The notes under the pieces: generated by a model
Told to the model about the DNA's origin: nothing
What the model saw: the letters and a program-made list of their open reading frames with translations, nothing else
Databases searched by the model: none
Origin: Thiomargarita sp.
GTDB lineage: Bacteria; Pseudomonadota; Gammaproteobacteria; Beggiatoales; Beggiatoaceae
Reading direction: 5' to 3'
Length of the DNA: 7,590 nt
Assembly (NCBI GenBank): GCA_030618965.1
Contig: JAUXCJ010000043.1
Span: 1-7,590, forward strand
Translations under genes and position numbers: made by a program
In this document: piece by piece, positions 1 through 5,538 of the stretch
Position numbering within the stretch: position 1 is the first letter of the stretch
How the letters are laid out: each line of letters opens with the position of its first letter

Positions 1-1
1 T

Positions 2-247
2 GATACAGTGTTATATCTTCGTCTTAGTTCGTGCATCATGGATGGTGTATCACTCATGTATGTCTTACAAAAATCGTTAGCCGATACAGGATATGTCACC
101 TCACCAAAACTTAAATTCGCTAGACAGAATATTTTTCTCAACAGTATAAAGTCACTCTTTGTAGGGCCTTTAGTATTTTTGCAAAAATATTTATTTGTGA
201 AAAGTGATTTTAATATGTTTCAAGGTTTAGGTAGCACCGATAAAGAC
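2..247 (+). pseudogene. WS/DGAT-type O-acyltransferase, internal fragment (5' piece of a broken gene)
   Basis: The frame is open from base 2, with no start in the window, to a TGA at 266-268; acyltransferase similarity fades near base 240. It resembles wax ester synthase/diacylglycerol acyltransferases, membrane-associated enzymes that esterify acyl-CoA to alcohols or diacylglycerol. The stretch SSCIMDGVSLMYVLQ sits where the family has its active-site HHxxxDG motif and following helix, and the later GPLVFLQKYL segment fits the family's next region. Both catalytic histidines are replaced by serines (AGT TCG), so even an intact version would probably be inactive. The normal protein is about 450-500 residues; this covers about 80 from the first half. 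The C-terminal piece follows at 335-446, after a group II intron tail, so some 200 residues are missing. The family call is from motif and layout, not a search. It could instead be a related condensation-domain protein. Confidence 0.6.
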
Positions 248-257
248 TATAAGACGG

Positions 258-334
258 GAGCCGTGTGAGGCGAAAGTTTCAAGCACGGTTCTGAAGACGA
301 GTCTCTTATGGCGACATAGGGGGCTTAGTTTAAC
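258..334 (+). ncRNA. group II intron relic: domains V and VI with 3' splice site
   Basis: Bases 258-291 match the 34-nt domain V of group II introns: GAGCC start with the AGC catalytic triad, a 9-bp stem (258-266 with 283-291), a two-base AA bulge (281-282), a 5-bp upper stem and a GAAA tetraloop (272-275), ending GGTTC. Domain VI follows at about 293-331. CTCTTATG (303-310) pairs with CATAGGGG (315-322) around a GCGA loop, and the lower stem leaves A327 bulged as the expected branch point. The predicted intron end is AAC at 334, seven bases after the branch A, satisfying the usual AY ending. No GUGYG 5' end, domains I-III or reverse transcriptase are visible, so the intron is 5'-truncated or internally deleted and cannot splice alone. 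The acyltransferase frame resumes right after 334, which supports the placed boundary. Domain V is very secure; the exact domain VI pairing is my hand fold. Confidence 0.88.
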
Positions 335-446
335 GGATATGTTCATTCAAGCCGCTAAGATAACGCCTGATTTACAAGCAATGGCTATTGAGTTCCGTGA
401 TAAAATGATGGAAATAATTGAAGCTGCTGCTGTTGGAGATTTATAA
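335..446 (+). pseudogene. WS/DGAT-type O-acyltransferase, C-terminal fragment (3' piece of a broken gene)
   Basis: Reading from G336 gives D-MFIQAAKITPDLQAMAIEF and then RDKMMEIIEAAAVGDL before TAA (444-446). The pattern of a short strand, a PD pair and a terminal amphipathic helix ending in small residues is how WS/DGAT acyltransferases typically end (vPD...la..l...l.eL...A). It starts directly after the predicted 3' end of the group II intron relic, so I read it as the downstream exon of the gene whose earlier piece lies at 2-247. An ATG at 339 could start a 35-residue peptide, but I see no ribosome binding site and no reason to call an independent gene. Homology over 37 residues is weak alone; position and order carry most of the weight. 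Confidence 0.5.
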
Positions 447-490
447 GCCCTCCCCCTAGCCCCCTCCCGCTGGGCGGGGGAACTTTCCAT
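447..490 (+). repeat. C-rich palindromic repeat with GC hairpin
   Basis: The stretch just after the acyltransferase stop is almost all C, then G, with CCCTCCCCCTAGCCCCCTCC preceding a hairpin: CTCCCGC (464-470) pairs with GCGGGGG (474-480) around a TGG loop. It belongs by appearance to the dispersed CCCTCCCCCTAACCCCCTCCC-type intergenic repeats I remember from several GC-variable bacterial genomes. There is no strong T tract right after it, so terminator function is doubtful. Confidence 0.5.
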
Positions 491-554
491 CCAATTATCC
501 CCTTTCTATTCCCCCCCCTCTTTTTGCCCTGTAAAATTTGTTACACTATATTTC
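491..554. other. short leader region before znuC with C8 tract
   Basis: Apart from a run of eight C (511-518), a pyrimidine-rich stretch to 530 and a possible promoter/operator at 524-553, nothing is recognisable. No ribosome binding site precedes the ATG at 555. A weak promoter reading is TTGCCC (524-529), 17 bp, TATATT (547-552), but it would put the transcription start inside the znuC reading frame, so either the promoter or the start codon choice would be wrong. Confidence 0.3.
539..553 (+). promoter_or_regulatory. possible Zur (zinc uptake regulator) operator
   Basis: TGTTACACTATATTT lies one base before the znuC ATG. Compared with the gammaproteobacterial Zur core TGTTATAwTATAACA as I remember it, the left half matches well (TGTTAnA), the centre TAT matches, and the last three bases do not, so only one half-site is convincing. 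The setting, directly before a zinc ABC transporter operon, is what makes it plausible. A binding site this close to the start codon would also cover a promoter -10 region. The sequence match alone could arise by chance in such AT-rich DNA. Confidence 0.3.
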
Positions 555-1286
555 ATGAATTCTGATACTGTTTTAATACAAGTCCGCAATGTTTCTGTGC
601 TATTTCAGCAACATATCGCTTTAGACAATGTGTCACTTGATGTCCAACGCGGTGAAATTATTACCTTAATTGGGCCTAATGGCGCAGGTAAATCTACGCT
701 GGTGCGGGTTGTATTAGGCTTATTAAAGCCTAAAACAGGTAGCGTATTCCGACAAGCGGGCATACGCATTGGTTATATGCCGCAACGCTTAAGCATTGAT
801 CCGGTATTACCCTTGACAGTAGAACGATTTCTCAGTTTAGGTAGTCGTAAAAAAAAATCGGTTCTTGAAACGGCACTCGAAGAGGTTGGGGCAATTAGAC
901 TATTTAAGCGTCCACTGCAAGGCATTTCTGGCGGTGAAATGCAACGGGTGTTATTAGCACGGGCTTTGTTACGTGAACCGGATTTGTTGGTTTTAGATGA
1001 ACCAATACAAGGTGTTGATATTATTGGACAATATGAATTATATGAACTGATTGCACAAATTCGTACACAACGGAATTGTGGCATTTTAATGGTGTCGCAC
1101 GATTTACATTTAGTCATGTCAGCAACCGATCAAGTTGTTTGTTTAAATCAACATTTGTGTTGTTCAGGACATCCTGAAACAGTGACAAAACATCCGGCTT
1201 ATTTGGCATTGTTTGGTGAAAGGGCAGCACGGGATTTAGCAATTTATACTCACCATCACCATCAAGGAAATAGAAAAAATGGATGA
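555..1286 (+). CDS. znuC: zinc/manganese-type ABC transporter, ATP-binding protein ZnuC
   Basis: This is the cytoplasmic ATPase of a high-affinity metal importer; it powers the ZnuB permease, which normally receives zinc from the periplasmic binding protein ZnuA. In 243 residues it has a complete ABC core: Walker [10 protein letters not shown] (40-48), Q-loop Gln77 in YMPQ, signature SGGEMQ (125-130), Walker B LLVLDEP (144-150) and H-loop SHD (181-183). A CxSGHP segment and a histidine cluster near the C-terminus (233-236) are typical of ZnuC rather than other ABC ATPases. The length is normal. The ATG at 555 puts the first strand ([10 protein letters not shown]) where expected, though no Shine-Dalgarno is visible. 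It overlaps znuB by 8 nt. A znuA gene is not in the window. Manganese or iron transporters of the same ABC family are the main alternative. Confidence 0.9.
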   Translation: MNSDTVLIQVRNVSVLFQQHIALDNVSLDVQRGEIITLIGPNGAGKSTLVRVVLGLLKPKTGSVFRQAGIRIGYMPQRLSIDPVLPLTVERFLSLGSRKKKSVLETALEEVGAIRLFKRPLQGISGGEMQRVLLARALLREPDLLVLDEPIQGVDIIGQYELYELIAQIRTQRNCGILMVSHDLHLVMSATDQVVCLNQHLCCSGHPETVTKHPAYLALFGERAARDLAIYTHHHHQGNRKNG

Positions 1287-2124
1287 TTTTTTATGGCGAG
1301 CCTTGTTAGCAGGTTTAGGTGTAGCCTTGATTTCAGGACCTTTGGGCTGTTTTATTGTTTGGCGACGAATGGCGTATTTTGGCGATACCTTGGCTCATTC
1401 GGCTTTATTAGGTATCGCATTAGGTTTTTTGCTAAATTTAAAAGGCAGTATTTTTTCCAATTTAACGCTAAATACGCTTTTAACCTTGACTACTTTGGGC
1501 GTTTGTATTGCGATTGCCTTATTGTTAGTGATACTACAATCGCAAAAACGCTTAGCGACTGATACTTTATTGGGAATTTTAGCTCATAGTGGTTTATCAC
1601 TGGGATTAGTGGCACTAGCTTTTTTACAGGGGGAAGGTTTACGGATTGATTTATATGCTTACTTATTTGGTGACTTGCTAGCGGTGACACTGATAGATTT
1701 ATATTGGATTTATGGTGGTGGCGCATTGGTTTTATTATGTCTTGTATGGATATGGCAATCTTTATTGTCAATCACTGTCCATGAAGAACTGGCGGCAGTT
1801 GAAGGTGTTCCGGTGAAATGGGTGCGTTTATTATTTATGTTGATGGTTGCCATCGTTATAGCAGTTGCTATGAAAATTGTTGGCATTTTGTTGATTACAT
1901 CAATGTTGATTATTCCAGCCGCTGCTGCGCGTAGTTTTGCTCGCACACCAGAACAAATGGCCATTTTTGCGAGCCTAATAGGTGGCATGGCTGTTGTCTT
2001 GGGTTTATATATGTCTTGGGAATGGGATACGCCAAGTGGTCCTTCGGTGGTTGTGGCTGCTACTAGCTTGTTTATAGTGACTTTTTTATTTCCATTTTCG
2101 GCTTTATTTAAATTATATGAATAG
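1279..2124 (+). CDS. znuB: zinc/manganese-type ABC transporter, permease ZnuB
   Basis: This is the inner-membrane permease of the ABC-3 family, partner of ZnuC. The 281 residues are mostly hydrophobic, with about seven to nine likely membrane spans, including those around 8-28, 38-53, 65-87, 97-117, 145-165, 183-212, 225-245 and 255-277. Family motifs are present: [11 protein letters not shown] (35-45), the cytoplasmic coupling segment [12 protein letters not shown] (168-179) that docks on the ATPase, [15 protein letters not shown] (205-219) and TPSGPSVV (251-258). The ATG at 1279 lies inside the end of znuC and has a good AAGGAA ribosome binding site at 1264-1269. Length is normal. The stop overlaps the start of the next, tonB-like, gene by 8 nt, so all three genes are probably translated in sequence from one mRNA. 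The metal is inferred to be zinc from the His-rich ZnuC. Confidence 0.9.
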   Translation: MDDFLWRALLAGLGVALISGPLGCFIVWRRMAYFGDTLAHSALLGIALGFLLNLKGSIFSNLTLNTLLTLTTLGVCIAIALLLVILQSQKRLATDTLLGILAHSGLSLGLVALAFLQGEGLRIDLYAYLFGDLLAVTLIDLYWIYGGGALVLLCLVWIWQSLLSITVHEELAAVEGVPVKWVRLLFMLMVAIVIAVAMKIVGILLITSMLIIPAAAARSFARTPEQMAIFASLIGGMAVVLGLYMSWEWDTPSGPSVVVAATSLFIVTFLFPFSALFKLYE

Positions 2125-2956
2125 TCATCTCAATTATATTAATCCCGATACCGAAAAGTTAACAATTGCCTTATTTATTGCTGTATTCGTGCATATTGTG
2201 GTTATTTATAGTGTCGGTTTTGTGATACCAAAATATGAGAAATCGCCGAATACAACAATGGAAATTATTCTGGTACCAAAAAAAAACAGCGAAAATGTCC
2301 CAAAAAAAGCTGACTATTTAGCACAAATCAGTCAGAAAGGCGAGGGAGAGACTCAGGATACTGAAAATAATTTCTCCATGCCTACAATTCCCAATTTTAC
2401 ACCACCACACACGCAAACCGCAGCAAGGCAAGTGAAAATTTTAACTACGGAAAAATCAGCCCAACATTCAGTTCAACAAGAAGTGACTTTGCCAGATGAG
2501 ATTGAACCGGGAAATAGTGCAAAGTTAATCAATGACAGTGCTGCTAGATTAGCCAAGATTCAGGCTGAATTGGATGCTAAATTTAATCTTTATACTAAAC
2601 AACCACGCAAAAAATATATTAGTGCTAACACTAAAGCATATCATTATGCAAATTATATGGATGCTTGGCGGCGAAAAGTGGAAGAGATTGGCAGCATAAA
2701 CTATCCTGATAAAGCACGACAGCAGCAATTATCGGGCAGTTTAATTATAGATGTTGTTCTTAATTCTAATGGGACAATACATCGAGTTGAAATTACACAA
2801 GCTTCTGGATACAAAATATTAGATGAAGCCGCATTACGCATTGTGCGCCTTGCTGCGCCGTTTGCGCCGTTTCCTGAACATATTCGCAAGGAAACTGACT
2901 TATTACATATTACCCGTACTTGGGATTTCCGTTACAATAGTTTAAGCAGTCGATAA
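2117..2956 (+). CDS. TonB-family energy transducer (TonB3-like)
   Basis: TonB proteins are anchored in the inner membrane, span the periplasm and pass the energy of the ExbB/ExbD motor to outer-membrane receptors. Here a short cytoplasmic start is followed by one membrane helix (about 15-37) with His26, matching the histidine of the TonB SxxxH motif; the serine position is alanine. A hydrophilic, Lys/Gln/Thr-rich periplasmic linker runs to about 175, without the long Pro-Lys repeats of classic TonB. The C-terminal domain (about 183-275) has the expected YPDKA, SGSLIIDVVLNSNGTI, SGYKILDEAAL and APFAPFP elements. Its start codon lies within the znuB end (ATGAATAG), and no ribosome binding site is seen, so translation is likely coupled. 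The position before yqgE-ruvX-pyrRBC' is that of tonB3 in Pseudomonas, a gene linked there to pilus function as I recall, so the role may not be metal uptake. Confidence 0.85.
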   Translation: MNSHLNYINPDTEKLTIALFIAVFVHIVVIYSVGFVIPKYEKSPNTTMEIILVPKKNSENVPKKADYLAQISQKGEGETQDTENNFSMPTIPNFTPPHTQTAARQVKILTTEKSAQHSVQQEVTLPDEIEPGNSAKLINDSAARLAKIQAELDAKFNLYTKQPRKKYISANTKAYHYANYMDAWRRKVEEIGSINYPDKARQQQLSGSLIIDVVLNSNGTIHRVEITQASGYKILDEAALRIVRLAAPFAPFPEHIRKETDLLHITRTWDFRYNSLSSR

Positions 2957-2960
2957 ATAC

Positions 2961-3061
2961 TTGTCTGAACCTTGATTATAAGGATTTAATGGATTATAAG
3001 GATTAAATCAAATCCTAAAAATCCTTTAAATCCTTTGAAATCAAGGTTCAGACAATTTTTT
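2961..3061 (+). repeat. 95-bp palindrome with internal 18-bp repeats; probable terminator
   Basis: TTGTCTGAACCTTGATT (2961-2977) and its exact reverse complement (3039-3055) are perfect 17-bp arms. Within the left side an 18-bp unit occurs twice in tandem (2974-2991 and 2992-3009, 15 of 18 bases identical, sharing GATTATAAGGATT); the right side carries the complementary AATCCT/AAATCC elements, so most of the element can fold into one long hairpin. Six T follow (3056-3061), which makes it a credible intrinsic terminator for znuCB-tonB. The outline resembles the dispersed TTGTCTGAA...AAGGATTT repeats I remember from sulfur-oxidising gammaproteobacteria and cyanobacteria, so it may be a small mobile (MITE-like) element. 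No transposase is encoded. Confidence 0.85.
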
Positions 3062-3089
3062 GCTTTCTGATTTAATCCTTAAGTATTAA
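3060..3089 (+). promoter_or_regulatory. possible promoter of the yqgE-pyr operon
   Basis: TTGCTT (3060-3065), an 18-bp spacer and TATTAA (3084-3089) give a weak sigma-70-like promoter between the palindrome and yqgE. A second -10-like hexamer, TACTAT, lies at 3090-3095. Transcription from the first would start only a few bases before the yqgE ATG at 3100, implying a leaderless or near-leaderless mRNA, in keeping with the absence of a ribosome binding site. In AT-rich DNA such matches are common, so this is tentative. Confidence 0.28.
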
Positions 3090-3099
3090 TACTATAACT

Positions 3100-3660
3100 A
3101 TGTTTGAAACAACTTATTTAACTGACAATTTTCTGATTGCTATGCCTACTTTGGGTGATCCGAATTTTTCTAAAACCGTTACTTATATATGTATGCACGA
3201 TCAAAATGGGGCAATGGGCATTGTCATTAATCGTCAAATGGATATTGATCTTGGCGATATTTTTGAAAATATGGAGATTGAAGTTCAAGATCCGCAAGCT
3301 CAACAGCTACCAATTTTTGAAGGGGGGCCAGTTCAATCTGAGCGTGGCTTTGTGATTCATCAACCTGTTAGACAATGGGATGCTATGTTGACTGTTGGGG
3401 ATTTAGGTATCGCTACCTCACGCGACATCATTAGTGCTATTGCTACGGGAAAAGGACCAGAGAACGTATTGATTGCCTTGGGTTATGCCGGCTGGAATGC
3501 GGGGCAATTAGAAAAAGAGATGGCAGATAATGCTTGGCTGAATACCCCAGCTGATTATGATGTGATATTCAATACACCGACAGAACAGCGTTGGCACGCC
3601 GCAGCGGCTACTATGGGCATTGATATTACATTAATGTCGCATGTCGCCGGGCATGGATAA
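3100..3660 (+). CDS. yqgE: YqgE/AlgH family protein (UPF0301)
   Basis: This is a small cytoplasmic protein of the DUF179/UPF0301 family. Its biochemical role is not established; AlgH was named for an effect on alginate in Pseudomonas. The 186 residues carry the family's signature pieces: LTDNFLIAMPTLGDPNFSKT (7-26), then VTYICMHDQNGAMGIVINR (27-45), EGGPV (74-78) followed by RGFVIH (82-87), the DLGIATSRDI block (101-110), LGYAGWNAGQLE (127-138) and N144-A-W146. Length matches the usual 185-190. The ATG at 3100 fits the family's N-terminus, though no Shine-Dalgarno is seen. It lies 11 nt before ruvX, a pairing conserved across many proteobacteria, and heads the pyr block. Confidence 0.93.
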   Translation: MFETTYLTDNFLIAMPTLGDPNFSKTVTYICMHDQNGAMGIVINRQMDIDLGDIFENMEIEVQDPQAQQLPIFEGGPVQSERGFVIHQPVRQWDAMLTVGDLGIATSRDIISAIATGKGPENVLIALGYAGWNAGQLEKEMADNAWLNTPADYDVIFNTPTEQRWHAAAATMGIDITLMSHVAGHG

Positions 3661-3671
3661 TCAGTACTCGC

Positions 3672-4073
3672 ATGTATCTAATCGGATTTGATTACGGAAG
3701 TAAACGCATTGGCGTAGCAGTGGGGCAAAGCTTTACCGCAACAGCTCGCCCTTTGGCTATTGTGCGGGTTAAAAACCAGCAAATTGACTGGACACACATT
3801 AGTACATTGATTCAAGAATGGCAAGCTGATGCCCTTATTGTTGGTTTGCCGAAACACGCAGATGGTTCAGAGTGTTCAACAACTATTGCTGCCCAGAATT
3901 TTGCTCAACAACTAGAAGAGCGTTATCAATTGCCAGTTCATCACATTGATGAAAGATTATCCTCTGTAGCTGCGGCCGAAAGAATCTCTGAGGGAGAAGG
4001 GAAAAAAAGGAGAGAAGTCGATGCTGTGGCTGCTCAAATTATTCTCGAAACATGGTTTAGCGAATGTCTATAG
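3672..4073 (+). CDS. ruvX: putative Holliday junction resolvase / pre-16S rRNA nuclease RuvX (YqgF)
   Basis: This is an RNase H-fold nuclease family member; E. coli YqgF is implicated in 16S rRNA 5'-end maturation, and the resolvase name is historical. At 133 residues it is of normal size. Visible motifs are the first strand GFDYGSKRIGVAVG (5-18) with catalytic Asp7, the VGLPKHADGS loop (57-66), HIDERLSS (91-98) with the second acidic pair and REVDAVAAQIILE (114-126) with Asp117, so the nuclease triad looks intact. It starts 11 nt after the yqgE stop, without a clear ribosome binding site, and its last 10 nt overlap the start of pyrR, implying coupled translation. Confidence 0.93.
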   Translation: MYLIGFDYGSKRIGVAVGQSFTATARPLAIVRVKNQQIDWTHISTLIQEWQADALIVGLPKHADGSECSTTIAAQNFAQQLEERYQLPVHHIDERLSSVAAAERISEGEGKKRREVDAVAAQIILETWFSECL

Positions 4074-4576
4074 ATCAGATTCCTATGCTACTAGATAGCA
4101 TGGCTTATGGATTAAATAAAAAATTAAAAATGCAATACCGTCAAGATGTGTTGATGGTAGGTATACATACAGGGGGTGTCTGGTTAGCAGAACATCTACA
4201 TAGTCTACTTGGATTAGAACTACCATTAGGGCAATTAAATATTGCGTTCTATCGTGATGATTTTAGTAGTATTGGTTTACACCCTCGTGTAGAACCGTCC
4301 TCTTTACCACTTGAAGTAGAAGATCGCCATATTGTTTTAGTTGACGATGTGCTACATACTGGGCGTACCATACGAGCCGCTTTAAATGAAATTTTTGATT
4401 ATGGTCGCCCAGCTAGTGTTACTCTCGCTGTTTTAGTTGAAAGAAATGGGCGGGAATTACCTATTCAAGCCGATGTGATTGGTTGCAGGCTCCACTTAGA
4501 ACCGGGTAAACATGTCAAACTTTGTGGCCCTCATCCTTTATCTTTAGAAATTCGTTCCACGAGTTCTACTACATGA
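4064..4576 (+). CDS. pyrR: PyrR-type pyrimidine regulator / uracil phosphoribosyltransferase
   Basis: This is a type I phosphoribosyltransferase-fold protein of the PyrR family. In Gram-positive bacteria PyrR binds UMP and pyr mRNA attenuators; in Pseudomonas-like bacteria it stands directly before pyrB and its regulatory mechanism is less clear. In 170 residues I see the [15 protein letters not shown] loop (31-45), the [12 protein letters not shown] flexible loop (60-71), the PRPP-binding signature [19 protein letters not shown] (89-107) and the [20 protein letters not shown] segment (121-140) typical of PyrR, rather than of Upp-type enzymes. Length is about normal (170-180). It overlaps ruvX by 10 nt and pyrB by 4 nt. 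I see no anti-terminator or attenuator hairpin between these genes, so RNA-level control by PyrR is not supported within the window. Confidence 0.92.
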   Translation: MSIDQIPMLLDSMAYGLNKKLKMQYRQDVLMVGIHTGGVWLAEHLHSLLGLELPLGQLNIAFYRDDFSSIGLHPRVEPSSLPLEVEDRHIVLVDDVLHTGRTIRAALNEIFDYGRPASVTLAVLVERNGRELPIQADVIGCRLHLEPGKHVKLCGPHPLSLEIRSTSSTT

Positions 4577-5538
4577 ATGCGATTCAATTAGATAGCAAAG
4601 GCTGCTTAAAACATTTTTTAGGTATTGAAGGCTTAAAATCCGATTTGCTCATAAAAATTTTGGATACAGCCGCCTCTCTTATTAATAACAAAGCTGTTAA
4701 AAAAGTCCCTTTACTCCGGGGTAAAACGGTTGTGAACCTCTTTTTTGAACCCAGCACCCGCACCCGCACGACTTTTGAACTCGCCGCTAAACGTCTTTCT
4801 GCAGATGTCCTCAATTTTAATATTAATACCTCTTCAAGCAGCAAAGGCGAAAATCTCATTGATATGTTACGCAATTTGGATGCTATGCACTGTGACATGT
4901 TTATAGTTCGTCACAATGCCGTAGGTGCTGCCCATTTTATGGCACAACATGTTGCACCACAAATTAGTATCATTAATGCCGGTGATGGACAGCATGAACA
5001 TCCGACGCAAGCCATGCTTGATATGTACACCATTCGCCAATATAAAGGCGATTTCGCCCCCTTGCGCGTTGCCATTGTCGGCGACATCCGGCATTCACGA
5101 GTTGCCCGTTCAAATATTCATGCCCTGAGAATTTTAGGCGTTTCAGAACTGCGCGTGGTTGGGCCAAAAACTTTAATTCCCAAAGGAATAGAAGCATTAG
5201 GCGTGAAAGTATTTAACAATTTAAAAAGCGGTTTGCGCGATGTCGATGTCATTATTATGTTGCGCTTACAACGCGAACGTATGCAAAGCGCATTATTGCC
5301 CAGTGCTAACGAATACTTTCAATCTTATGGCTTGACCGAAGAAAGATTAAAAATTGCCCATCCTGAAGCGATTGTGATGCACCCGGGGCCAATCAATCGC
5401 GGCGTAGAAATTGATTCCAGCGTCGTTGACGGTAAACGTTCAGTGATTTTACAACAAGTAAGTAATGGTATTGCGGTACGAATGGCTATTATGGCGATTA
5501 CTTTGGGGACTTTGTCCGAACAAAAGGAATCTCATTAA
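4573..5538 (+). CDS. pyrB: aspartate carbamoyltransferase catalytic subunit
   Basis: This enzyme condenses carbamoyl phosphate with L-aspartate to give N-carbamoyl-aspartate, the committed step of UMP synthesis. All active-site elements are present: [13 protein letters not shown] (57-69) for carbamoyl phosphate, Lys91 of the 80s loop (SSSKGEN), [10 protein letters not shown] (141-150), [13 protein letters not shown] (169-181), R231-L-Q and [11 protein letters not shown] (270-280). I chose the ATG at 4573, giving 321 residues; an upstream in-frame TTG at 4522 would add 17 residues unlike the family, inside the pyrR coding end. The ATG overlaps the pyrR stop (ATGA), so coupling replaces a ribosome binding site. 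No pyrI regulatory chain follows. Instead pyrC' follows with a 1-nt overlap (TAATG), the layout of the Pseudomonas-type ATCase, in which PyrB assembles with an inactive dihydroorotase homologue. Confidence 0.96.
   Translation: MNAIQLDSKGCLKHFLGIEGLKSDLLIKILDTAASLINNKAVKKVPLLRGKTVVNLFFEPSTRTRTTFELAAKRLSADVLNFNINTSSSSKGENLIDMLRNLDAMHCDMFIVRHNAVGAAHFMAQHVAPQISIINAGDGQHEHPTQAMLDMYTIRQYKGDFAPLRVAIVGDIRHSRVARSNIHALRILGVSELRVVGPKTLIPKGIEALGVKVFNNLKSGLRDVDVIIMLRLQRERMQSALLPSANEYFQSYGLTEERLKIAHPEAIVMHPGPINRGVEIDSSVVDGKRSVILQQVSNGIAVRMAIMAITLGTLSEQKESH

Noticed and set aside
8..268. An 86-codon frame from the ATG at 8 as an independent small gene
   Set aside because: The frame is already open from base 2, the similarity to WS/DGAT proteins continues through the putative start, and its last codons run into the group II intron domain V. 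It is a fragment, not a gene.
773..1117. Minus-strand frame of 114 codons opposite znuC
   Set aside because: It lies wholly inside a well-supported ABC ATPase gene and its product has no recognisable features; it is a shadow of the znuC codons.
1252..1263. CACCATCACCAT tandem repeat near the znuC end
   Set aside because: It only encodes the C-terminal His cluster usual for ZnuC and is not an independent repeat element.
2974..3040. The AAGGATT/AATCCT repeats as a short CRISPR array
   Set aside because: The units are only 18 bp, directly adjacent without spacers, and their complements lie on the other arm of one palindrome, so this is a hairpin element, not an array.
4522..4572. Earlier TTG start for pyrB
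   Set aside because: The 17 extra residues ([10 protein letters not shown]...) lie inside pyrR coding sequence, do not look like PyrB, and the ATG at 4573 makes the usual stop/start overlap.
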